Source: Corynebacterium bovis DSM 20582 = CIP 54.80 (GTDB lineage: Bacteria; Actinomycetota; Actinomycetes; Mycobacteriales; Mycobacteriaceae). From it: DNA of 64,000 nt. Positions 1 to 8,489 of this stretch are shown one piece after another; positions within the stretch are counted from its first letter, which is position 1, and each line of letters opens with the position of its first letter. The position numbers and the translations under genes were made by a program. Location: contig NZ_CP047187.1 of NCBI RefSeq assembly GCF_030408615.1, forward strand, positions 2,232,001-2,296,000. Direction: 5' to 3'. The notes under the pieces are model-generated. The model saw only the letters and a list, made by a program, of their open reading frames with translations, made no database searches and had not been told where the DNA came from.

Positions 1-1
1 C

Positions 2-109
2 GCGCCCACCACGGACCCCACGCCACACGCCGCCCCCGCGCCCACCGCGGACCCCACGCCACACCCCGCCCCCGCGCCCACCACGGACCCCACGCCCACG
101 GCGGGCATC
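2..109 (+). repeat. 36-bp tandem repeat coding a Pro/Thr/Asp insert in the NRPS
   Basis: Three units start at 2, 38 and 74, exactly 36 bp (12 codons) apart, each reading roughly A-P-T-x-D-P-T-P-H. The array probably continues upstream of the window. It keeps the reading frame, so unit number can change without breaking the enzyme. Confidence 0.8.
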
Positions 110-2320
110 CTTCCGCGGCTGCGCCACCTCGTCCTGTCGGGGGAGGTTCTCGACGCCGCCACCGCGCGGGCCGCCTTCTCCACATTCGCCGCTACCCCGC
201 CGACCGGCGCAGACGCCGCCTCCGCTCCCACACCCCCGGACCCCGCACCCCACGCTCCCGCCACCCCGCCGCTCACCGTCCACAACCTCTACGGCCCGAC
301 GGAGGCCGCCGTCGACGTCACCGCCGCGTCCTTCACGGCGGACACCCTCGCCGCCGTGACGGAGCCGGACGGCACGGTCGCCGTGGACACGGCCGTGCCC
401 GGGACCCGCGCGGAGGTGGTGGACGATCTCGGTCGCCCCGTCCCCGTCGGGACGCCGGGGGAGCTCATCCTCGGCGGGATCCAGTTGGCCACGGGGTACG
501 TCGGCGCCCCGGCGACCACCGCCGTGGCGTTCACCGCCGATCCCACGGCCGGCGGCCCGCCCGGCGCGCGCGTGTACCGCACGGGTGACGTCGCGACGGT
601 GCGCGACGACGGCCTCATCGTCGTCCACGGGCGGCGGGACAGGCAGGTGAAGATCAGGGGGCAGCGCCTCGAACCCGCCGAGGTCGAGTCCGTCATCACC
701 GGCGGTCCCGTCGCCGCGTGCGTGGCGGTCGTGACCACGGTGGCGGGTGAGCCGACGTTGGCGGCGTACGTCGTCCCCGCGCCGGGGGTGGACGACGCGA
801 CCGCCGTGTCCGTCGCCCGGCGTCGGGCCGCGGACGCCCTGCCGGGGTCGGTGCAGCCGGTGGTGCGCGCGATCGCGTCGGTCCCGGTGACGGTCAACGG
901 CAAGGTCGATGTCGCCGCCCTGCCCTCCCCGCTCGAGGTTCTCGCCGGCACCGGCGGGGACGCCGACGAGCGGGACAGCGCTCACCCGCCCGCGCCGCCC
1001 GGGACGGCGAGCGCGACGGAGCGCGCGGTGGCGGACACCGTCGCCCGCCTGCTGGGCGTCGGGTCCGTGCCGCCGACGGCGAACTTCTTCGACCTCGGCG
1101 GCAACTCGCTCACGGCGGTGCGCCTGGCGACGGAGCTGCGCGCGGTGCTCGGCCCCGGCGTGACCGTCGCCCACGTCATCGCGGGCCGCACCCCCAGAGG
1201 GATCGTGACAGCGGTCACGGGGGAGTCCGCCTACTCGCCGATCGTGCCACTCCGGCTCCGGACCAGGGACGACGCCACCTCTCCCCCGGCACCGTCACAG
1301 CACGCCCTGCCGCCGCCGTTGTTCTGCGTCCATCCGGCGGGTGGGCTGGGCTGGGCGTACACCGGCCTGCTGCCGTGTCTGCCGGACGGGCGCGAGGTGT
1401 TCGCGCTCCAGTCGCCGGGGCTCACGGGCGGGCCGCGTGCGCGGTCGCTGCGGGAGGAGGCGGAGCTCCACGCCGACCTCATCGCTGCTGCGGTCGCGCC
1501 CCACGCCGACGCCAACGCCGCCTCCGGGCCCCACGCCGACGCCACGCCCCACGCCGACGCCGACGCCGACGCCACCACCACGCCCCACCCCGACGCCACC
1601 ACCACGCCCCACGCCACCTCCACGCCGACGGTCGACCTGCTCGGCTGGTCGGTCGGCGGGGTGCTCGCCCAGGAGACGGCGGCGGTCCTCGCCGACCGGG
1701 GGATCGGGGTGGGCCGGCTGATCCTCCTCGACGCCTACCCGGCGGAGACGTGGGCGGCCCTGCCTCCGCCGACGGAGGAGGAGCGTCTCACCGGCGTGCT
1801 GGCCATGGCGGGGCTCGGCGTCGGGGATCTGCCGGACCCGTCGCGGGTCACGCTCGACGCGGTCCTCGCGGCGGTCGACGGGCGTGGCGGCGTCTTCGGG
1901 TCGCTGCCCGCGGACACCGTGCGGACGGTCGCGGAGATGGTGGCACACAACGCCCACCTCATGCGCACGCACCACACGAGGAGGGTCGACGCCACCCTCC
2001 ACGTCCTCACCGCCGCAGCCCGTGACACCGCCACCCCGGCCAACCCGGCCGACCCGCACACCACCACCCCGGCCGACCCGGCAACCCCGGCCGACCCCGC
2101 CACACCGCACACCACCGCCCCGCCGCCCCCGCGCCGTCCGCCCGGCCCGCCCGTCCCGGCGACCCTCGACGCCACGTTGTGGCGGCCGTGGGCGCGCCGC
2201 GTCGAGATCCTGCCCCTGCCCGTCGACCACCCGGGGATGGTCTCGCCGACGGGGTTCCGGGCCGTCGCCGAGCTGCTCACGGGCACCCCCCGCACGCACG
2301 TGACACAGTTGACAGACTGA
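2..2320 (+). CDS. Non-ribosomal peptide synthetase, C-terminal part (A-T-TE), 5'-truncated by the window
   Basis: The frame is open from base 2, so this is the last 772 residues of a larger enzyme. Adenylation motifs follow in order: A4-like LRHLVLSGE (about residue 40), A5 NLYGPTE (95-101), A6 GELILGG (about 153), A7 YRTGD (192), A8 GRRDRQVKIRG (about 210) and A10 NGKV (about 300). A carrier domain follows, with phosphopantetheine Ser369 in FFDLGGNSL. A thioesterase completes it: nucleophile Ser550 in GWSVGG, Asp577 in LLDAYP and His743 in VDHPGM. The order matches the terminal module of EntF/DhbF-type siderophore synthetases; the product is unknown because the A-domain specificity segment is largely outside the window. 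Low-complexity inserts rich in Ala, Asp, Pro, Thr and His lie between A-domain motifs (residues 1-35) and inside the thioesterase (about 500-540). An internal GTG at 356 is not the true start. The stop lies inside the next gene's promoter. Confidence 0.9.
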   Translation, partial: APTTDPTPHAAPAPTADPTPHPAPAPTTDPTPTAGILPRLRHLVLSGEVLDAATARAAFSTFAATPPTGADAASAPTPPDPAPHAPATPPLTVHNLYGPTEAAVDVTAASFTADTLAAVTEPDGTVAVDTAVPGTRAEVVDDLGRPVPVGTPGELILGGIQLATGYVGAPATTAVAFTADPTAGGPPGARVYRTGDVATVRDDGLIVVHGRRDRQVKIRGQRLEPAEVESVITGGPVAACVAVVTTVAGEPTLAAYVVPAPGVDDATAVSVARRRAADALPGSVQPVVRAIASVPVTVNGKVDVAALPSPLEVLAGTGGDADERDSAHPPAPPGTASATERAVADTVARLLGVGSVPPTANFFDLGGNSLTAVRLATELRAVLGPGVTVAHVIAGRTPRGIVTAVTGESAYSPIVPLRLRTRDDATSPPAPSQHALPPPLFCVHPAGGLGWAYTGLLPCLPDGREVFALQSPGLTGGPRARSLREEAELHADLIAAAVAPHADANAASGPHADATPHADADADATTTPHPDATTTPHATSTPTVDLLGWSVGGVLAQETAAVLADRGIGVGRLILLDAYPAETWAALPPPTEEERLTGVLAMAGLGVGDLPDPSRVTLDAVLAAVDGRGGVFGSLPADTVRTVAEMVAHNAHLMRTHHTRRVDATLHVLTAAARDTATPANPADPHTTTPADPATPADPATPHTTAPPPPRRPPGPPVPATLDATLWRPWARRVEILPLPVDHPGMVSPTGFRAVAELLTGTPRTHVTQLTD

Positions 2321-2338
2321 GCGGTCTACTGTTGGATA
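2309..2338 (+). promoter_or_regulatory. metE promoter with McbR-type operator
   Basis: A perfect -35 TTGACA (2309-2314) is followed about 18 bp later by a weak -10 such as TGGATA (2333-2338). Between them lies CAGAC-N6-GTCTA (2313-2328), one mismatch from the TAGAC-N6-GTCTA site known for the corynebacterial methionine/cysteine repressor McbR. A repressor bound here would cover the promoter. The site overlaps the stop codon of the NRPS and leaves a leader of about 190 nt before metE. I see no cobalamin riboswitch core in that leader. Confidence 0.7.
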
Positions 2339-2526
2339 GGTCTCGCAGTGCGTTCATTCCGAACCCCCCTCCTGGAGCCCCGGACGAGGGTGAATCTGCG
2401 ACATCACGTGCGGCCCGTCCCCGTCGGCCCCCTGCCGTGCGGCACGTCGCCGTCGGCCCCCGGCCGTGCGACCACCGGTCGCGCCACACATCGCACATCA
2501 ACTCTACGAGGATCAGAGAACTCACC

Positions 2527-4974
2527 ATGACCAGTTCGACGAACCGTCCGCTCACGGACCCGATCACCGCCACGGTCGCCGGGGTTCCGCGCATCGGCCC
2601 CCGGCGCGAGCTCAAGAAGGCGCTGGAAACGTACTGGAAGGACCCGTCGACCGGGCGTGCCCTCGCCACGACGGCCACCCGGCTCGTCAACCAGCTGTCC
2701 GACGGCCTCACCGCTGCCGGGCTGGATTCCGTGCCCTCGATCGGCCGGAGCTTCTACGACTCGATGCTGGACACGAGCGCGCTCCTGGGTGCGCTGCCGG
2801 CCCGCGTCGCCGACGTGCCCGACCACGAGAACGACGGCCTCCCCGTCTACATCGACCGCCTCTTCGCCGCCGCGCGCGGCACGAAGGACCTCCCGGCCTC
2901 GGCGATGACCAAGTGGTTCGACACGAACTACCACTACATCGTCCCGGAGCTCGCGGCGGACACGGAGTTCCGGCTCGACGACGCCGCCCTGCTCGCGGAC
3001 ATCGCCGACCAGGCGACCCGCGGGACGGCGGTCCGCCCCGTGCTCATCGGCCCGCTGACGTACCTGGCCCTCGCGCGGACGACCGACGGGTCGGATGCGC
3101 TGGACCACCTCGAGGACGTCGTCGAGGCCTACATCCGGCTCCTGCCGCGCCTCGCGGACCGCCTCGGTGCCGGCGCCTCCGCCGACGCCCCGGCCGCCGA
3201 CGCCGACACCGACGCCGCCGACTCCACCCCCGGGGTGTGGGTGCAGTTCGACGAGCCCTTCCTCGTCACCGACGTCTCCACCGACGACGCCCGCCGCGAG
3301 GACCTCCTCTCCCGCACCCGCGCGGGCTACGAGCGGCTCGCCGCGGCCGCCGAGGCCGCGGGCCTGTCCCTCCTCGTCCAGACGTACTTCGGCGACGGCG
3401 ACCTCGCCGTGAAGACCCTGTCGGGCACGGGTGTCGCGGCGTTCGGCGTCGACCTCGTCACGGGCAGGACCGACGAGCGCTACACCGAGCAGACCGACGT
3501 CGCCGACCGCGACCTCCTCCCCTCCTGGACGGGTGAGGAGCTGCTGCTCGCGGGCGTCGTCGACGGCCGCAACATCTGGCGCACCGACCTCGGCCGCGCC
3601 CTGGACACCCTCCGCGCGCTCGACGCCCGCGGCCCGGTCGGGGTCTCGACGTCGTCGTCGCTGCTCCACGTCCCCTACTCCCTCGCCCAGGAGACCTCCC
3701 TCGACGACGACCCGGAGCTCCGCTCCTGGCTGGCGTTCGGCGAGGAGAAGGTCGCCGAGGTCGCGGTGCTCTCCCGCCTGCTGCGCGGCGAGGCGACGGA
3801 CGCGGACCGTGAGGCCGTCGAGGAGTCGGCCCGGGCCGTGGAGTCCCGTCGTCGGTCCCCGCGGACGAACAAGGACGCCGTCCGCGAGCGCACCGACCAC
3901 ATCACCGACGCGGACCGCAGCCGCTCCCCCTTCGCCGCCCGGCACGCCGCCCAGCAGGAGCGCCTCAACCTCCCGCCGCTGCCGACGACGACGATCGGCT
4001 CGTTCCCGCAGACGACGCAGATCCGGCAGGCCCGCGCGAAGCTCCGCAAGGGCGACATCACGCAGGAGCAGTACGACCAGGCGATGCGCGACGAGATCGC
4101 CGACGTCATCCGCCGCCAGGAGGAGCTCGGCCTCGACGTGCTCGTCCACGGCGAGCCGGAGCGCAACGACATGGTGCAGTACTTCTCCGAGCAGCTCGAG
4201 GGCTACCACTCCACCGACCTCGCGTGGGTGCAGTCCTACGGTTCCCGGTGCGTCCGCCCGCCGATCCTCTTCGGCGACGTCGAGCGCCCCGAGCCGATGA
4301 CCGTCAGCTGGTTCCGGGAGGCGCAGAAGCTCACCGACAAGCCGGTGAAGGGCATGCTCACCGGCCCGGTGACGATGCTCGCGTGGTCATTCGTCCGCGA
4401 CGACCAGCCGCTCGGCGCGACGGCCGACCAGGTGGCCCTCACCCTGCGCGACGAGATCTCCGACCTCGCCGACGCCGGGGCGGCGATCATCCAGGTCGAT
4501 GAGCCGGCGATCCGTGAGCTCCTGCCGCTGCGCCGGTCGCAGCAGCCCGCGTACCTGCGCTGGGCGGTCGGCGCGTTCCGCCTCGCCACCGGCGGCGCCG
4601 CGGACGACACCCAGATCCACACCCACATGTGCTACTCCGAGTTCAACGAGCTCATCGGCACGGTCGGGGACCTCGACGCCGACGTCACCTCCATCGAGGC
4701 CGCGCGGTCCGGCATGCAGGTCCTCGGGGCCCTGCGGGACAGCGGCTTCGAGCTGGGTGTCGGCCCGGGTGTGTGGGACATCCACTCGCCGCGCGTCCCG
4801 GAGCAGTCGGAGGTCGACGCGTTGGTCGCCTCCGCGCTGGACTCCGTCCCCCCGGAGCAGCTGTGGATCAACCCGGACTGCGGTCTGAAGACCCGTGGCT
4901 GGGAGGAGACCACCGCGAGCATCCGCGTGCTGGTCCAGGCGGCCCGCACCGCCCGGGAGAAGGTCGGCTCCTAG
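2527..4974 (+). CDS. metE: Cobalamin-independent methionine synthase
   Basis: 5-methyltetrahydropteroyltriglutamate-homocysteine methyltransferase, 815 aa (usual about 750-770), a cytosolic enzyme for the last step of methionine synthesis. Both halves of the double barrel are recognisable. The C-terminal catalytic half carries the zinc ligands His700 and Cys702 (HMCYSEF) and Cys785 (NPDCGLKTR). An Ala/Asp-rich insert of about 20 residues (around 215-237) explains part of the extra length. The ATG at 2527 follows GAGGATCAGAGAA and opens the conserved N-terminus; earlier in-frame starts lack family similarity. Control by McbR is suggested by the operator upstream. The gene stands alone, with a repeat-bearing intergenic region behind it. 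Confidence 0.97.
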   Translation: MTSSTNRPLTDPITATVAGVPRIGPRRELKKALETYWKDPSTGRALATTATRLVNQLSDGLTAAGLDSVPSIGRSFYDSMLDTSALLGALPARVADVPDHENDGLPVYIDRLFAAARGTKDLPASAMTKWFDTNYHYIVPELAADTEFRLDDAALLADIADQATRGTAVRPVLIGPLTYLALARTTDGSDALDHLEDVVEAYIRLLPRLADRLGAGASADAPAADADTDAADSTPGVWVQFDEPFLVTDVSTDDARREDLLSRTRAGYERLAAAAEAAGLSLLVQTYFGDGDLAVKTLSGTGVAAFGVDLVTGRTDERYTEQTDVADRDLLPSWTGEELLLAGVVDGRNIWRTDLGRALDTLRALDARGPVGVSTSSSLLHVPYSLAQETSLDDDPELRSWLAFGEEKVAEVAVLSRLLRGEATDADREAVEESARAVESRRRSPRTNKDAVRERTDHITDADRSRSPFAARHAAQQERLNLPPLPTTTIGSFPQTTQIRQARAKLRKGDITQEQYDQAMRDEIADVIRRQEELGLDVLVHGEPERNDMVQYFSEQLEGYHSTDLAWVQSYGSRCVRPPILFGDVERPEPMTVSWFREAQKLTDKPVKGMLTGPVTMLAWSFVRDDQPLGATADQVALTLRDEISDLADAGAAIIQVDEPAIRELLPLRRSQQPAYLRWAVGAFRLATGGAADDTQIHTHMCYSEFNELIGTVGDLDADVTSIEAARSGMQVLGALRDSGFELGVGPGVWDIHSPRVPEQSEVDALVASALDSVPPEQLWINPDCGLKTRGWEETTASIRVLVQAARTAREKVGS

Positions 4975-5048
4975 CCCTCCCCACCCCGCCCGCGGGCGCC
5001 CCGGGGGGGGCAGGGCGCCGCCGCCCGCCGAGGGTCAGCTCGCCCGGA

Positions 5049-5084
5049 GGGGGTGTCGGCCCGCCCGGGGGTGTCAGCTCGCTC
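5049..5084 (+). repeat. 18-bp intergenic repeat, array A (two units)
   Basis: Two adjacent 18-bp units of the form GGGGGTGTC-GGCCCGCCC and GGGGGTGTC-AGCTCGCTC, with a degenerate third unit just upstream. The same unit family recurs at 6367-6456, and both sites share flanking sequence (CCCGCGGGCGCCCCGGGG and GGGCAGGGCGCCG). The two arrays bracket the toxin-antitoxin-like pair. The rest of the 4975-5262 gap is GC-rich with no other clear signal. Confidence 0.75.
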
Positions 5085-5262
5085 GGGAGGCAAGGGACGA
5101 CGGCGACAGCCCGGCACACCCGGTGTGACCGGGGCCGGCCCACGGGTGATCGTGGGCCGGGAGCCCCGCACGCCGGCGAGAATTGCACTTACATGTGAAA
5201 CTCCGTACGCTGAGCGTCATGCACGGGAACCGACCGCGTGCACCACAGATCGGAGGCCCGCA

Positions 5263-5706
5263 ATGAGCATCGCCGTCGACAAGGAACACTTCCACCTCAC
5301 ACCGGAGGAGCAGGCTTCCGCCGAGCATTTCATCTCCGGTCTCCGCCCCGACGTCGATCCGCTCCGGACCACGGACGGTGGCCGGTTGCCGGAGCCCCTG
5401 GCGAACGTGATCGCGGCAGTCTTCCGCGCGATCAGGGAAGATCTCCCCATCACCGTCTCGACCCTCCCCCGCGAGGTCACGACGACGACCGCAGCGTCGA
5501 TGCTCGACGTCTCGCGCCCGACGCTCATGAAGTACATCAGGAACGGCGACATCACCGCCCACAAGGTCGGCGCCCACCACCGCCTCTCGGCCCGCGACGT
5601 CCTCGACTTCGCCGAGCGGCTGAAGGAGCGTCGCCGGAACGCCGTGTTCGCCCTCATGGACGCAGAAGAGGAGCTCGCCGACGGGAACCCGACGACCACG
5701 CGGTAG
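5263..5706 (+). CDS. HTH (excisionase/MerR-like) antitoxin, partner of the PIN protein downstream
   Basis: A 147-aa cytosolic DNA-binding protein. Residues about 70-115 form the excisionase-type helix-turn-helix, including AASMLDVSRPTLMKYI followed by a wing ending KVGAHHRL and a helix SARDVLDFAERL. The acidic tail (MDAEEELADG) is typical of antitoxins that embrace a partner. The start at 5263 has a CGGAGG ribosome site 7 nt upstream; an ATG at 5219 is in another frame. The next gene, a PIN nuclease-like toxin, starts 44 nt later. This two-gene order (HTH antitoxin, then PIN toxin) is common in Actinobacteria. The pair is locally less GC-rich and is bounded by the 18-bp repeat arrays, which suggests acquisition as a unit. 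Confidence 0.75.
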   Translation: MSIAVDKEHFHLTPEEQASAEHFISGLRPDVDPLRTTDGGRLPEPLANVIAAVFRAIREDLPITVSTLPREVTTTTAASMLDVSRPTLMKYIRNGDITAHKVGAHHRLSARDVLDFAERLKERRRNAVFALMDAEEELADGNPTTTR

Positions 5707-5750
5707 CCTCATCGTCGGAACGTTCCCCGCATCCCCTCCATGGACCCACA

Positions 5751-6334
5751 GTGACGACACCACGGCGCAACTCCGTACTCGTAGACTCCACCATCTGGGC
5801 ATCCGCCACTCTCCACAGCTGGTTCGGTCTCATCGCCGCCGAAGCCCAGGGCGAGTGGTCCTTCCACTGGACCGAGGACATCCTGGCCGAAGCGGTGAGA
5901 GCACGTCGCCGCCGCTTCCCGACCTCGTCGAGCACACAGATGGAGAACATCCGCAATTACCTCATGGCGGTCATGGGCGACAACAAGATCGAACGGTTCC
6001 CCACGGACACGACTGTCGAGTACCCGGACCCCGGTGACGCCCACGTCCACTCGGCGGCGGTGTTCGGAAACATCTCGTACCTCGTCACCGACAACATCCA
6101 CGACTTCGAGCCGCTGTACGCCGATCCCGACGAGCGCCCGTACGAGCTCTACACGTCGGACGCCTGGCTCATGCTCGCCGCCGAGAGCGCTCCGGACACG
6201 ATCGACTCGGTCATCCTCCAGCAACACGAGTACAACACCCGGCGCGCATCCCCCACAATCTTGTCTCTGATCTGGGGAAGACCTCCCCGGCATTCGCCGA
6301 ATACGTCCGTCAAAGGCTGCAGAGGCTCACCTGA
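5751..6334 (+). pseudogene. PIN-domain toxin, frameshifted near its 3' end
   Basis: From GTG 5751 the protein begins VTTPRRNSVLVDSTIWAS and carries the PIN acidic set: Asp12, Glu47, Asp96 (DPGDAHVH), then Asp114 and Asp118 in LVTDNIHDF. PIN toxins are Mg-dependent RNases. Near 6250-6254 a run of five C breaks the frame: as read, translation runs on through repeats and out of the gene. One extra C would give the tail HNLVSDLGKTSPAFAEYVRQ ending at TGA 6332-6334, a normal C-terminus for this family (about 194 aa). So either the sequence has a one-base error or the toxin is broken. A live antitoxin with a dead toxin would be a stable state. An alternative start ATG at 5740 is out of frame. Confidence 0.7.
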
Positions 6335-6366
6335 CACCTCGCCCAACCCCGCCCGCGGGCGCCCCG

Positions 6367-6456
6367 GGGGGTGTCGGCCCGCCCGGGGGTGTCAGCTCAC
6401 TCGGGGGTGTCAGCTCACTCGGGGGTTTCAGCTCACTCGGGGGTTTCAGCTCGCCC
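6367..6456 (+). repeat. 18-bp intergenic repeat, array B (five units)
   Basis: Five head-to-tail 18-bp units at 6367, 6385, 6403, 6421 and 6439, consensus GGGGGTGTC-AGCTCACTC, with single substitutions. The array sits between the ends of the convergent toxin and peptidase genes. There are no unique spacers, so it is not a CRISPR. Confidence 0.85.
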
Positions 6457-6482
6457 GGGGGGGCAGGGCGCCGCGCCGCCCG

Positions 6483-8299
6483 TCAGCTGGTCATGTACCC
6501 CGTCACGCGGTCGACGACCTCGTCCGGGTTGTTCGAGAGCACGCCGTGGCTCGATCCGTCGAGCACCACGGTGTCCCCGCCGAGGACGGCGCGCATGGCC
6601 TCCACCCCGGCGCCGGTGACCGCGGAGTCGCGGGTGTAGCCGAGGATCAGCGGCGGCGTGTCGAGGGCGGAGCCGTCGAGCTGCGTCGCGGTGGACGGCA
6701 CCGGCCACCCGGCGCACCGGATGCCGGAGGAGAGGAGGTCCTCGTTCATCGCGATCATGTCACCCCCGGTGAGGTTCGCGACGAGGGCGGGGGCGATGCG
6801 GTCCTGCCGGGGCACGACCTGGTTCTCGTTGCAGCTCACCGCGAGGTCGACGAGTTCGAGGCCCGTCTGCATCCGCTGGGCGGCCTCCTGTTCCTCGGGG
6901 GTCGGCTCGGCCTCCCCACCACCCGGCCCGCCGTCGCCACCCGGCTCACCCGGCTCGTCGCCACCCGGCTCACCGTCGCCGTCCCCGTCCCCGTCCGCGG
7001 CGGGCAGCCCGTCGCGGATGAGCTCGGCGACCTGCGGCCAGGACTCCTCCTTGTAGAGCACGGCCGTCATCATGACGGCGCTCATCATGGACATCGTCGG
7101 TTCCTCCCCGGCGGCGGCGCGTGCCGCGTCGAACGCGGTGCCGGACCGCCACAGGGCGGGTGCGACGGCGTCGATCACGGCCACGGCCGCGTCCCCGACG
7201 GACCCCTCCAGCGGGGCGACGTCCCCGGCCTGCGCCGGCGGCGGGGTGAGCGCCCCGGTCATCCCGGACTCCTCGCGTACCCGGTCGAGCCAGTGGCGGT
7301 AGACCTGGAGCGGCGTGGTGCCGAGGTGGTAGTCGTCGTCCCTCTCCGCGACCCAGGCGAAGAAGTTCGCGATCGTCTCGCTCCGCAGGGCCCTGCGGCT
7401 CTCCCCCACGCCGAACCACCGGTCGCCGGGGACCATCGGCGAGTCGAGGATCACCCGGCCCGTGTGCTGCGGGAACAGGGTGGCGTACGTGCCCATGAGC
7501 AGGGTGCCGTAGGACACACCGTAGAGGTTCAGGCGGTCCTCGCCGAGCGCCTCGCGGACCCGGTCGAGGTCGCGGGCGGTGTTGTCGGTGGTGATGGTGT
7601 CGACGTACCCGGGCTGGTTGCGTTCACAGGCCGCGTGGACCGCACCGCCGGTCGCGCTCATGGCGACGACCTGGGCCGGTGCACCGGCGGCGGCGAGCGC
7701 CTCGGAGGGCCCGCCGGAGCAGTCCAGGGGCGTGCCCCAGGCGAGGCCGCGCGGTTCGACGGCGATGAGGTCGTACCGGCGGCGGACCTCCTCGGGGAGG
7801 TCGACGGGGCGGCTGCCGTCGGGGGCGGCGAACATGCCGAGCGCGTCGCCGCCCGGGCCGCCGGGGTTGCCGGCGATGACGCCGCGGCGTTCCGCGGGAC
7901 CGCCCTCGGCGGGGATGCGGCTCACGGTGAGGGTGATGGTCCCGGCGTCGGGGTGGGCGGGGTCGCGCGGCACGGTGACGTCGGCGCACCGGGTCGCCGG
8001 GCCGGTCTGGGAGCCGGCGGGGCAGTCGCCCCAGGCCAGGTCCCGGGTCGGGGCCGGTACCGGGGGGGGTGCGGAGGCGGGGCGGCAGCGGGGGCCGGTG
8101 CGGGGGCACCGTCGGTGAGGTCCACGGCGCCGGCGGCGGGGCCGGGGCCGGTGACGACGACGCCCACCGCCGCGACGCCCGCGACCACCGTCCGGAGCCG
8201 GCGTCGCCCGCTCCCCGCCCGGCGGCGTCCCCCGTCGTGTCCGGCCCCTGCGGACCGGGTGCCGTCGTGCCGGGGTGTCCCGGTCTCCACGCTGTCCAT
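6483..8299 (-). pseudogene. Secreted TAP-like alpha/beta-hydrolase peptidase, frameshifted at a G8 run
   Basis: The body is an alpha/beta-hydrolase of the tripeptidyl aminopeptidase (SlpD/SlpE, TAP) type: nucleophile Ser in LYGVSYG (about residue 263), oxyanion region AGNPGGPGG, and a C-terminal TAP-like region with CAGWP and SSHGVL. Such enzymes trim peptides outside the cell. The true start is probably ATG 8299, beginning MDSVETG, with an Arg-rich n-region and hydrophobic core VVAGVAAVGVVV ending in an AGA-type cleavage site. That signal peptide is in a different frame from the body; the frames join if the C8/G8 run at 8062-8069 had nine bases. About 605 aa after correction. An Asp/Gly/Pro/Glu low-complexity insert lies near residue 450. 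Either a sequencing slip or a length-variable tract that switches off secretion. Confidence 0.75.
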
Positions 8300-8489
8300 G
8301 TGTGCTCCACTCTGTCCGACCTGCGTCGGCGGGGCCGGCCACAGTGTCACGGTCATCACGTCGTCACACACCGTACCACGAGCGGTGAAGCCCTATTACT
8401 AATACTGTTGTGATAGATGACTGTCCGGCACGGCGGCGGGGGCGGGGCGGAATCGGGGGTCGGCGTGGTCAGGGCCGCCGCCCCCCGCG

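Noticed and set aside
2339..2526. Cobalamin riboswitch before metE
   Set aside because: No recognisable B12-box core; an McbR operator explains control better.
6367..6456. CRISPR-like array
   Set aside because: The 18-bp units are directly adjacent with no unique spacers and no cas genes nearby.
5238..8402. Single plus-strand ORF of more than 1000 codons spanning toxin, repeats and peptidase
   Set aside because: Only 5751 to about 6250 is meaningful; the rest is read-through of repeats and the antisense of the peptidase.
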